Assembly (NCBI GenBank): GCA_964627035.1
Contig: CAZVKN010000001.1
Coordinates: 131,748-195,747 of the forward strand
DNA from: CAZVKN01 sp964627035
GTDB taxonomy: Bacteria; Electryoneota; AABM5-125-24; Hatepunaeales; Hatepunaeaceae
Direction: 5' to 3'
Length of the DNA stretch: 64,000 nt
Position numbers and translations under genes: made by a program. Below the pieces are notes generated by a model. The model did no database searches and was not told the origin of the DNA. It saw nothing but the letters and a program-made list of their open reading frames with translations. This document shows positions 46,726 through 54,252 of the stretch, piece by piece. Position 1 is the first letter of the stretch. The number at the start of each line of letters is the position of its first letter.

Positions 46726-47547
46726 TTAAAGCTCGATTTTCAAATCATTTTCTGTTGATATAAGCTCAAGATTATTAATCAAGTAATTAAATTTATCCAT
46801 AGTGAATGCACCCTCAATGCATGCAAACACCGCTTTGTCACATTCTGACGGAATCTCAAAGCGGTCACCCACCAGCACAATTCTTACAAATGGTAATCTT
46901 GGATCCTCTGCAATATTCATCGCAAATTCACGTGCCCGTTTGTTGCCCATAGAGCAGTCAATCGTGACATAGTCCGGACGGAATTTCTCAACGATCATCG
47001 AGAATGTATATTCGCAGTCAACGAAGCTGACATCGAATCTGGGATCAATACCTTTGGACACGACCTCATTCTGAAGCGATTTCTTGTCAGTAACCACCAT
47101 AACATTCGGCGGCTGAGTCTTGACGGTGTGGTAGTATTCGCACTCTTCGCATGTCTGGTTGCAGAAAGATCTCGCATGACCTGAGTTTTCAGGAAGTTTA
47201 ATCATCTCATAGCAGCGGTATGCTTTGGCTTGATAGACGATACACTGCCGACATTTCGGATCAATCCCGTCAACATTGGCGTTAAACTCCCAGCAATATT
47301 GGACCGTGCTATACCTGTTTCCGTTGCCATGTCCATTGCCGTTACCGCTCCCGTTAGCCCTTTTAATAAGAGTGTTATGCACATCTGTTTTTTGTAGAAT
47401 CTCACTACGGTTTATGCGATAGTGACCGCCTGGGGTTCGCATGGCACGGATTCTACCGGCTTTTATCCATTTGAGAACGGCATCAGGGGTCACGGAAAGC
47501 ATCTCTGCAGCTTGTCCGGTGGTCAGGTATTGTTTTTTATCGCTCAA
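46726..47547 (-). CDS. Helix-turn-helix regulator with cysteine cluster and receiver-like C-terminal domain
   Basis: A 273-residue protein in three parts. Residues 6-50 form an excisionase/BldC (MerR-type) helix-turn-helix (LTTGQAAEMLSVTPDAVLKW ... GGHYRINRSEI). A Gly/Asn linker (65-77) follows, then seven cysteines in a compact region: Cys85, 99, 102, 112, 129, 133 and 136, with CRQC and CNQTCEEC, suggesting an iron-sulfur or zinc site. Residues 147-265 look like a response-regulator receiver fold (VMVVTDKK, PDYVTIDCSMG). It sits upstream of the dsr genes on the same strand, so it is a good candidate for a redox- or sulfur-responsive regulator of them. The start is TTG at 47547. Confidence 0.72.
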   Translation of the reverse strand: MSDKKQYLTTGQAAEMLSVTPDAVLKWIKAGRIRAMRTPGGHYRINRSEILQKTDVHNTLIKRANGSGNGNGHGNGNRYSTVQYCWEFNANVDGIDPKCRQCIVYQAKAYRCYEMIKLPENSGHARSFCNQTCEECEYYHTVKTQPPNVMVVTDKKSLQNEVVSKGIDPRFDVSFVDCEYTFSMIVEKFRPDYVTIDCSMGNKRAREFAMNIAEDPRLPFVRIVLVGDRFEIPSECDKAVFACIEGAFTMDKFNYLINNLELISTENDLKIEL

Positions 47548-47588
47548 GTAACAGTTATTTAATATATGGTTTTTATCGGTTTTATGGT

Positions 47589-47617
47589 ATTATAGTATGT
47601 TTTTTATTGATTGTCAA
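47589..47617 (-). promoter_or_regulatory. Consensus sigma-70 promoter of the helix-turn-helix regulator gene
   Basis: On the minus strand TTGACA (47612-47617) and TATAAT (47589-47594) are separated by exactly 17 bases, a perfect match to the housekeeping consensus. Copies of cggtaaaaa and ccgataaaaa lie on each side and could be operator half-sites. The expected start point is about 35 bases before the TTG start codon. Confidence 0.8.
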
Positions 47618-47632
47618 GTCTTTTTACCGATT

Positions 47633-47682
47633 TTGTAATTGAGTGATTGAGTAATTGAGTGATTATGTGATTGATGGTGACT
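47633..47682. repeat. tgattgag octamer repeat
   Basis: Tandem degenerate octamers (taattgag, tgattgag, taattgag, tgattatg, tgattgat) lie between the regulator promoter and the kinase gene's terminator. Confidence 0.55.
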
Positions 47683-47687
47683 TCCGA

Positions 47688-47725
47688 CAAAAAATGAGGG
47701 CGTCCCGATCAGTCGGGACGCCCTC
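47688..47725 (-). terminator. Intrinsic terminator of the hybrid kinase gene
   Basis: A perfect 13-bp stem, gagggcgtcccga (47696-47708) and its complement (47713-47725), with a 4-base loop. On the minus strand it is followed by TTTTTT. It lies 69 bases after the kinase stop codon, so the kinase and the downstream regulator are separate transcription units. Confidence 0.85.
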
Positions 47726-47735
47726 AGAAAAATTA

Positions 47736-47810
47736 TTGGGTGATTTTGTGATTGGGTGATTTCTCACTTGTCAACTTGTCAACTTTCTAACTTGTCAACT
47801 TGCTAACTTC
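47736..47810. repeat. Composite low-complexity repeat overlapping the end of the kinase gene
   Basis: tgattgggtgatttctc followed by runs of caacttgt / taacttg, the same composite as at 38723-38815. It reaches into the last codons of the kinase gene. Confidence 0.55.
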
Positions 47811-48943
47811 CTGAGCTTGATAAAAAACGATGCACCTCTCCCCTCTTCGCTCTCTGCCCAGATCTGACCTTGCTGTGCTTCAACCGCTATTTTGCAAAAT
47901 GCAAGACCGAGACCGACGCTGTATTTACCGGCAATCTCACGATTCCTGACTCTGAAGTACTTGTCAAATATCTTTGTCAGATAGTCCTGTGGTATGCCTT
48001 TGCCATTGTCTGCCACCTCGATGGTTGCCCACTCATCGTCTGAAACGAAAGAAAGTTCGATATCACTGTCTGTTCGAGTGTGCTTGATCGCATTTGACAA
48101 CAGATTCTGAATCACGCGGGAAATCAGCTCGCTGTCTGCCTGTACACTCAGCTTCTCAGGAATATCATTCAGCAGGATTTTGCCACCTGATTGTTCTATC
48201 TGATAATCATACTTGGCACATATCTCTGTCAGAACCGGAACCAGATTAACTTCGGACAGAGTTACAGGCATCTCACCACTCTCCAGCCTCGATACATCGA
48301 GCATTCCTCGTGTCAGGGAGAACGTCTCTTCAACTGAATTTTCTATAGTTACAGCAAAATCTTTTAACACGTCCTTGTCAATATCGTCACTATGCGACAA
48401 ATCGAGTATCATCTCGGACATACCGCGTATGACGGAAAGTGGATTATTCAGGTCATGTACTACCATGTGGACAAGGTTGTCACGAGCTTCCTCAGCTTCC
48501 TGCAGGGCATCGTAGTTTTCTGCGATTTTATCATACAGTTCAATCTGAAGATCGCGTGCCCTCTTTTTCTCAAGACAGCCGTTAATGCGTGCTTTCAGCA
48601 AAATGGAATTGAACGGTTTGGTGAGGTAATCATCTGCTCCTCTCTCGAGGCAGTGCACTATGCTGTTTATGTTGTCATCTGCGGTAATCATAATCACCGG
48701 CAGATCTCTCAATACTTTATCCTGCTTCATCTCAATGAGCACTTCATGTCCGTCCATCACGGGCATCATTATATCGAGGAGCACAACATCAATATCTCTT
48801 TCTCGCATGACCTTCAAGGCAATTTCACCATTTTCAGCGAAACACGAATTAAATCCCTGCATCAGGATGAAATCGTGTAGAAGAGCTCGGTTTGCTTCAG
48901 TGTCATCAACGATAAGAATCAGTGGAATTTTTAAATTGTCCAA
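47795..48943 (-). CDS. Receiver-histidine kinase hybrid protein
   Basis: A 382-residue soluble protein. An N-terminal receiver domain (about 7-125; acidic pocket VDDTE, phospho-acceptor Asp57 in LLDIMMP, Lys109 in LTKP) is followed by a short coiled linker. Then come a dimerisation domain with the phosphorylatable His163 (VVHDLNNPL) and an ATPase domain with NLLSNAIKH, DNGKGIP and GLGLAF. It has no membrane segment, so the kinase is cytoplasmic and controlled through its own receiver. Start TTG at 48943. It lies upstream of the cysteine-cluster regulator but has its own terminator. A link to sulfur metabolism is only positional. Confidence 0.85.
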   Translation of the reverse strand: MDNLKIPLILIVDDTEANRALLHDFILMQGFNSCFAENGEIALKVMRERDIDVVLLDIMMPVMDGHEVLIEMKQDKVLRDLPVIMITADDNINSIVHCLERGADDYLTKPFNSILLKARINGCLEKKRARDLQIELYDKIAENYDALQEAEEARDNLVHMVVHDLNNPLSVIRGMSEMILDLSHSDDIDKDVLKDFAVTIENSVEETFSLTRGMLDVSRLESGEMPVTLSEVNLVPVLTEICAKYDYQIEQSGGKILLNDIPEKLSVQADSELISRVIQNLLSNAIKHTRTDSDIELSFVSDDEWATIEVADNGKGIPQDYLTKIFDKYFRVRNREIAGKYSVGLGLAFCKIAVEAQQGQIWAESEEGRGASFFIKLRKLAS

Positions 48944-49178
48944 GATGTTTCCGGGGGTTTAACGTGTTGTAATCTGACAGAACATAAAGTACCACAAACG
49001 GTAGCAATAAGCAGGGCTTGTGAATAAGAACCGGAGCTGTATCGGTATGAAATCAGGCTGCTCAATGATGAAGAGCAACTTGATAATGCGCATGGAATAT
49101 TGCATTTCATAACGCACTGCTGTATTATGCGAAAAAAACGAAAATGTTGATGAATCATAATTTCGTGGAGGATGAAAT

Positions 49179-49370
49179 ATGTCCCAAAATAGAATCAAAT
49201 CTCCGCCTCGATGGATGTTCGCCATCCTTGTTGTAGGGGGCTTCATAGCCTGCGGGATCTACATTGGGATGATCCGCATTGATGGTGCTTCAACGGGGCA
49301 TGTTGTCCGCGCCATAGGATTTGGTATCATGGGTTTGTTGATGCTATGGGGAGTTATTGGTAAACAATAG
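49179..49370 (+). CDS. Small two-helix membrane protein, unknown
   Basis: A 63-residue protein with two hydrophobic segments (about 13-31 and 42-60) separated by a short loop (RIDGASTGHVVRA). A strong GGAGG site eight bases before the ATG supports it as a real gene. I do not recognise the family. It is divergent from the hybrid kinase and separated from it by 235 bases that contain no feature I can name. Confidence 0.6.
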   Translation: MSQNRIKSPPRWMFAILVVGGFIACGIYIGMIRIDGASTGHVVRAIGFGIMGLLMLWGVIGKQ

Positions 49371-49430
49371 AAACTCTTTGGAACACTAACTGTGTTATCT
49401 TAGCGATGTGTTTAAGAGTTCAGGCTTCAG

Positions 49431-49559
49431 AGTTTGTCAGCTAATACAGAATATCCGTTGTCAGGTCGCCGCACCTGACAGCCATATTATTGATATTACA
49501 TAAGTTGGACTGTCAACCGCGGCGGATTGACAGCAGAAACGTCTATTATCGGACAGACC
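49431..49559 (-). mobile_element. Family A miniature inverted-repeat element, copy 2
   Basis: This 129-bp element starts agtttgtcagctaata and ends attatcggacagacc, imperfect terminal inverted repeats of about 16 bp. Two internal palindromes are ttgtcaggtcgccgcacctgaca-like and ctgtcaaccgcggcgg...ttgacag-like. It is flanked on both sides by cttcag (49425-49430 and 49560-49565), a 6-bp target duplication. It is about 80% identical by eye to the copy at 50173-50300, in the opposite orientation. No coding capacity. Confidence 0.8.
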
Positions 49560-49599
49560 CTTCAGCCTGTGCCAATGATTTCTTTAGCAGGATAAAAAG

Positions 49600-50028
49600 T
49601 TGAAAGCTATTCATCGTGACTTACTGTTGGCTTTGGTTTCAGGCGCGATTGCAGGGACTGTTATTTTAGGGATCGTTGGTCGCGCAGTCACAGTCACTAT
49701 TGCAGTCGCCACTGACAACCCCTTGAACCTAAGCTTGAAAGGTGCAATGGAAGTGGTGATCATAGGAACGTTGATAGGTGCGATTGGTGGAATCCTGCTT
49801 TTCGTTCTCAGGAGAAATCTCAGCAACGTATTGTACCTTCGAGGGATTGTCGTCGGTGCTTTGTTATTTACATGTTCTGTCCTTGTCTTATTGACATGGG
49901 GAACGTTCAGATTCAGCTATTCGGGATTACAACTCCTCACGCTTATAAGTGTTCTAATCGTTTATATGGCATACGGTATTATTGCGGATTTTATTCAGAG
50001 GCTGTTCATTGAAACAGTAGATGAATAG
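49600..50028 (+). CDS. Four-helix membrane protein, unknown
   Basis: A 142-residue protein with four hydrophobic segments (about 8-34, 48-68, 80-100 and 108-132) and short polar loops. There are no conserved charged residues in the membrane and no recognised motif. The start is TTG at 49600, with AGGA about ten bases upstream. It is flanked by two oppositely oriented copies of the family A element. Function unknown. Confidence 0.6.
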   Translation: MKAIHRDLLLALVSGAIAGTVILGIVGRAVTVTIAVATDNPLNLSLKGAMEVVIIGTLIGAIGGILLFVLRRNLSNVLYLRGIVVGALLFTCSVLVLLTWGTFRFSYSGLQLLTLISVLIVYMAYGIIADFIQRLFIETVDE

Positions 50029-50034
50029 GTATTG

Positions 50035-50151
50035 CTACTTAACTAATGCCTTATCAAATTCGATTAATAAAGGGTATTCTTCGCTGTTTGGTGTGGGTAT
50101 TGTTTCATATTCATAAGGATCATAGGCATCTGTAAATAAATAACAGTCACA
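50035..50151 (-). pseudogene. C-terminal remnant of a small disrupted gene
   Basis: The minus-strand frame reads FTDAYDPYEYETIPTPNSEE followed by YPLLIEFDKALVK and a stop. The composition looks like a real acidic protein C-terminus. The frame stops exactly at the edge of the palindromic repeat that starts at 50156. A separate start with a good ribosome site lies on the far side at 50463. The simplest reading is one small gene broken by repeat insertion, although the frames no longer agree. Confidence 0.4.
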
Positions 50152-50155
50152 CTAT

Positions 50156-50360
50156 CGTCATTCCCGCGAAGGAGTCTGTCTGATAATGATATATTCCGCT
50201 GTCAACCCGCCGCGGTTGACAGCCCAATCTACGTAATATCAATAAGATGCTGTCAGGTGCGGCGACCTGATAACGGTTTTTGGGTATTATTGGACATACT
50301 CGAAGGTGGGAATCCAGTAAACAATTGTTATTACTGGATTCTGGATCAAGTCAGAATGAC
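50156..50360. repeat. gtcattcccgc-type palindromic repeat, interrupted by a family A element
   Basis: The left end cgtcattcccgcgaagg and the right part cgaaggtgggaatccag ... ctggatcaagtcagaatgac form the same kind of repeat as 43755-43824, split by a 128-bp insertion. Removing the insertion and one copy of cgaagg restores attcccgcgaaggtgggaat exactly. Confidence 0.8.
50173..50300 (+). mobile_element. Family A miniature inverted-repeat element, copy 1 (nested)
   Basis: 128 bp bounded by agtctgtctgataat and attattggacatact (12 of 15 positions match as an inverted repeat). The flanking direct repeat is cgaagg (50167-50172 and 50301-50306). Internal palindromes are ctgtcaacccgccgcggttg(acag) and gctgtcaggtgcggcgacctga. 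It encodes no protein, so it must depend on a transposase elsewhere if still mobile. Confidence 0.85.
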
Positions 50361-50463
50361 AAAGTAAGGGCTTGTTCCAAGCCCAAAGTTGCTGTTGAGA
50401 CAACCCGACTACAAATGCACCACCAAGGTTCGAACAATCCGCATCACTTGGCTGAGTTGACAT
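50287..50463 (-). CDS. Small ORF reading into repeats, probable 5' end of a broken gene
   Basis: ATG at 50463 with a strong GGAGGAG site (50465-50471). The first 17 residues (MSTQPSDADCSNLGGAF) are unique sequence. The remaining 41 are read through a family B module (50368-50413), the gtcattcc repeat and the edge of the family A element, ending at 50287. 58 residues in all. The start signal looks genuine; the repeat-encoded part is probably not the original protein. Confidence 0.4.
   Translation of the reverse strand: MSTQPSDADCSNLGGAFVVGLSQQQLWAWNKPLLCHSDLIQNPVITIVYWIPTFEYVQ
50368..50413. repeat. Family B central module
   Basis: gggcttgttccaagccc ... gagacaacccgactaca matches the module inside 40250-40395. 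It lies directly beside the gtcattcc repeat in the 653-base gap 50029-50681. The remainder of that gap up to 50681 shows no gene or clear promoter. Confidence 0.55.
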
Positions 50464-50681
50464 TCTCCTCCAGTTATCCTATCTTACATAAGGAGTTGTT
50501 GTTTGATCTGTTGTCTGTGATCCCTGTCACAATAGCTGACCATTACAGATGACAGGACTATTCCATTTTGCACTGCATTATCCGCTTTCATACAGTGAGG
50601 CGGTAACTAACCACTTCAAAAATCTCTTCAACTCCGGTAGTTTGCGAATTATAATCTGAACAGTTTCGCGAGGGAGAACGA

Positions 50682-53600
50682 ATGCAAACCAAAACATTCC
50701 TATCATTTATTACAATCATTGTCACACTCTTTGTTATTCCGTCAACGGTTATGGCTGATGTGACGATCACACCGAAAGGGATCTGTCTCGTTCGGGAAGA
50801 TGAGGACGTAATTGAGACGACCTTTACTCTGACAAACTCCGGTGAGGAAGAAGTAGGTTTCTTTATTAGGATGCGCCCTCGAAATTGGGGTGACGAGGAG
50901 GACAGAATTCCTCGTCGGGATCGAAGAGGAGGTCCTGATGACATGGAATATGAATGGCGGGATAACGATGAAGAGGACGGTCTCGATTTTCAATGGATTG
51001 ACATCACTGAATTCGAGGATGTCGTCGAAGTGGAGAATGTTGAAGATGACTCCTATCACGGCATGTTTGAGCTTGGGTTTGAATTTGAGTTTTATGGTGA
51101 AGTTTACGAAGAGATCGGGCTCCACTCAAACGGGTGGGCTTCATTTGTCAATGCAGAGGCTATAGGATTTTTCTACCCGGATTGGTGTGATAATGACCTG
51201 CCGCACGCCAACGGAAATACTCCACCTCCTCCGACACTTCTCGCTGTAAATTATCAGGATCTGAACCCTGCTATAGCAGGTGACATCTATTATTGGACGA
51301 ACGAGCAGGATATGGCGATTATCACATGGGAAGAAATCTCACACTTTGTTGATGACCAGGGTGATCGTGATTTGTGGACATTTCAGGTAATAGTAACTTC
51401 AAACGGTCTGATTAAATATCAATATGAATCGGTCGGTGTTTACGACAACAACGATATGATGATAGGTTTACAGAATGAGGACCGAGATCTCGGATTTACA
51501 GTCGTTCGCCAAAACTTTGAATACATCGAGGAAGAGAGGACAGTTGCATTCGGTCAGCCGTCAGCATGGGTCTCCTGGTTGACTTACGACCCGGCAGATG
51601 GAGTGATTGAAGCGGATAGTGAAGTCGAGGTTACCGCTACAGTGGACACGGAAGATCTGGAAGCCGGTGTTTACTTTGCAACGCTGATCGTTAACATTGA
51701 CATAGATGATGAAGATGCGCTCATGTTCCCGGTGGTTGTGTCCGTTGACAGCCCCGTAGGATCAATCGAAGGATCGGTGATTGATCCGGCAACCGATGAA
51801 GCAATACCGGATGCGGTCATACAATTTTCCCCATCAGAGATAATCCGAATCAGCGACGATGACGGCATGTTTGAGGTGCCCAATCTGCCGGTCGGAAACT
51901 ACGATATTAGCTGCACTTCATCTGATTATTTTGATGCAATTATTGAAAATGTTGAAGTTGAGGAAGGTGAAGTCACCGATGTTACATTTGAACTGCTGCA
52001 CGCTGAGTGTCTGCTCGACCGTGAAGATATAGAGGTGGCGCTTGAACCTGGCTCTGAAATATCGGTTGAATTTGACTTAACGAACGGTGGAAATGCACAG
52101 TTGACATGGCGAGTTGAGAGGCATTTGCTTGGGGATGCAGATAACGATCCGTGGGAATTACGCGAGAGAATTGAAGTCGGTGAAATAGTTGAAGACAGTT
52201 ACCTCAGCGGCGTCGTGTACGTTGATGGGCTCTATTATATATCCGGTGGTAATAACCGTCAGAATGATAACTTCGTTTATGTGATCAATGAAGATGGAGA
52301 GGAAGTTGATCGTTTTGAGCAGTTCGCTCAGTCACGTTATGGAATGCGCGATTTGGATTGGGACGGCGAGCTTATCTGGGGCGGTGATGCCGGAATGGTG
52401 TACGGATTTACTACTGCAGGAGACCTTGAAGTCGAGTTTGAAGCGGATGTCAATCCGGCACGCGCCATTGCATGGGACACAGAACTGAACACACTTTGGG
52501 TTGCATCTGAAGGAACAGATATTTTTGGATATGACCGTGAGGGCAACTTGCAGGCAATTATAGAAAAAGAAGATAACATCGCCCTGCAAGGCATAAGCTA
52601 CTATCCTGAAGATCCAGAAGGATTTAACCTATACATCTTCTCGCGTGAAGGGGAGGATGAAGATTCTGATACGCGTGTTTATAAGCTGAATACTGACAAT
52701 GGCGAGATTCGATTTGTTGCGGACTTAGAATTGGATGATCGTGCGGGAGGGCTTTATATATCCAATCAGTTTGACATATATAGCTGGGTTTTTGTAGGAA
52801 TACTTGAGAATGCGGGTAGAACTCCCGATGCCCTCGGCATCTGGCAAATTGATGTACGAGTTGGATGGATGGAAGTTGAACCTACTGAGGGCGTTGTAGA
52901 GGCGGGAGAATCTGCAGAACTGGAATTGACACTGAATTCTGTGGGGCTGCCTGTGGCTGAATTTGAAGGCGAGCTGATCTTTGTCCATGACGGTCTCGGT
53001 GGTGAGACTCATTTACCTGTGACAATGAACATAACCGAAGGACCGGTACAAACACGACGTCAGTTGAACCTGAACTTTGGCTGGAATCTGGTGTCGCTGA
53101 ATATAGAGCCTGATCTGGAGGATGTGGTTGAATTGACTGCTGAACTTGTCGCTGATGACAATTTGATTATGATGAAAAACGGAGCCGGTCAATTCTATGT
53201 TCCATCCGCTGATTTCAACAATATACCAGGCTGGTTCGTTGAAGAAGGTTATCAGATGAAACTTGCAAGGGATGCACGACTTACTGTTGATGGTATGAGT
53301 GTGGTTGCTGATGAGCCGATACCGCTGGAAGAAGGGTGGAATTTAACCTCGTATTTTCCTCGTCGCAGCGTTGATGCTGTATTAGCTCTATCTGCGCTGG
53401 TGGAAACGGATCATCTCATTATCGCAAAGGACGGTGATGGGCATTTCTACGTCCCGGAATTCGGATTCACAAATATGGGGTTGATGAGCGAAGGATATGG
53501 ATATAAACTGAATGTTGACGCTGATGTAGAACTGATTTATGTGCAGGAACCTCCTGAGGATACTCCGGCTGTTCACCGTTCGATTCACAGACAGATTTCA

Positions 53601-54197
53601 TCTTCAAAGGAGGGAAATAGGACAGGGAACAATATGAGCCTGTTGGTGCTGTCTGATGATAATCTGAACGCTGAGATAGCAGTCTTTGCCAACGGCTTAC
53701 AAGTCGGATCCGGAATTCTCGAAGACGGATATGCAGGAATCGCTATTTGGGGCGATGACCCGACAACTGAAGTGATTGATGGTGCAGAGAGTGGCGACAG
53801 GATTGAATTGAAAATTCTTGGCGAAGGCAAATATGAATCTGTAGGATACAAGACCATCAAAGGTATGGGGAAATATTCAACAGATGGTTTCTGGGTATTA
53901 CAACTTGAATCAACAGAAACATCTTCTGCTATCGGATCATTCGAGCTATTAACCACACATCCAAATCCGTTTAATTCACAGACCACAATCAGCTATTCAG
54001 TCCAGACAGCCGGTAGAGTTCAATTACAACTATATGACATTAACGGTCGCCTGGTAAGTTCCATCTTTAACGGATACAAGGAAGTAGGAGTGCATACATT
54101 GCTATTCAGCGGTGATGATTTGGTGTCGGGGGTGTACTTTGTGAATCTAACAGCTCGTGGTAAATCTGCTAACCAGAAAATAGTGCTAATTAAATAA
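50682..54197 (+). CDS. Secreted multidomain protein sharing its architecture with the giant C25-type proteins but lacking the C25 domain
   Basis: An 1171-residue protein with a signal peptide (to about residue 25, VMADVTI). A very acidic nidogen-like region (about 80-310; FEFEFYGEVYEEIGLHSNGW) is followed by an Ig-like domain, a carboxypeptidase-regulatory-like domain (IDPATDEAIPDAVI) and a DNDPWELRERIEVGE linker. An NHL-like propeller (YYISGGNNRQNDNFVYVINE, SRYGMRDLDWDGELIWGG) comes next, then two repeats of the LNFGWNLVSLN type, and a sorting domain (HPNPFNSQTTISYSV ... KIVLIK). Everything from the nidogen-like block to the propeller matches the two C25-type proteins in order. Surface or secreted; partner or ligand unknown. 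Confidence 0.75.
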   Translation: MQTKTFLSFITIIVTLFVIPSTVMADVTITPKGICLVREDEDVIETTFTLTNSGEEEVGFFIRMRPRNWGDEEDRIPRRDRRGGPDDMEYEWRDNDEEDGLDFQWIDITEFEDVVEVENVEDDSYHGMFELGFEFEFYGEVYEEIGLHSNGWASFVNAEAIGFFYPDWCDNDLPHANGNTPPPPTLLAVNYQDLNPAIAGDIYYWTNEQDMAIITWEEISHFVDDQGDRDLWTFQVIVTSNGLIKYQYESVGVYDNNDMMIGLQNEDRDLGFTVVRQNFEYIEEERTVAFGQPSAWVSWLTYDPADGVIEADSEVEVTATVDTEDLEAGVYFATLIVNIDIDDEDALMFPVVVSVDSPVGSIEGSVIDPATDEAIPDAVIQFSPSEIIRISDDDGMFEVPNLPVGNYDISCTSSDYFDAIIENVEVEEGEVTDVTFELLHAECLLDREDIEVALEPGSEISVEFDLTNGGNAQLTWRVERHLLGDADNDPWELRERIEVGEIVEDSYLSGVVYVDGLYYISGGNNRQNDNFVYVINEDGEEVDRFEQFAQSRYGMRDLDWDGELIWGGDAGMVYGFTTAGDLEVEFEADVNPARAIAWDTELNTLWVASEGTDIFGYDREGNLQAIIEKEDNIALQGISYYPEDPEGFNLYIFSREGEDEDSDTRVYKLNTDNGEIRFVADLELDDRAGGLYISNQFDIYSWVFVGILENAGRTPDALGIWQIDVRVGWMEVEPTEGVVEAGESAELELTLNSVGLPVAEFEGELIFVHDGLGGETHLPVTMNITEGPVQTRRQLNLNFGWNLVSLNIEPDLEDVVELTAELVADDNLIMMKNGAGQFYVPSADFNNIPGWFVEEGYQMKLARDARLTVDGMSVVADEPIPLEEGWNLTSYFPRRSVDAVLALSALVETDHLIIAKDGDGHFYVPEFGFTNMGLMSEGYGYKLNVDADVELIYVQEPPEDTPAVHRSIHRQISSSKEGNRTGNNMSLLVLSDDNLNAEIAVFANGLQVGSGILEDGYAGIAIWGDDPTTEVIDGAESGDRIELKILGEGKYESVGYKTIKGMGKYSTDGFWVLQLESTETSSAIGSFELLTTHPNPFNSQTTISYSVQTAGRVQLQLYDINGRLVSSIFNGYKEVGVHTLLFSGDDLVSGVYFVNLTARGKSANQKIVLIK

Positions 54198-54217
54198 GGG
54201 AAATAAACACTTTCAGC

Positions 54218-54246
54218 TTGACATCCTCATCTTCAACAGTTATATT
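54218..54246 (+). promoter_or_regulatory. Strong promoter upstream of the structured leader
   Basis: TTGACA (54218-54223), a 17-base spacer, then TATATT (54241-54246), close to consensus. The next start codon is at 54575, so the leader would be about 320 nt. Confidence 0.7.
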
Positions 54247-54252
54247 GTTGGG

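Noticed and set aside
46563..46763. 66-codon plus-strand open frame between regulator and dsr genes
   Set aside because: Cys/Phe/Trp-rich product without a ribosome site that runs through the terminator hairpin. A non-coding RNA is the better reading.
49431..50300. A composite transposon carrying the 142-residue membrane protein
   Set aside because: Each element has its own, different 6-bp flanking duplication, so they inserted separately rather than moving as one unit.
43755..50360. CRISPR array
   Set aside because: Repeats are palindromic, irregularly spaced and of several families; no regular spacers and no cas genes.
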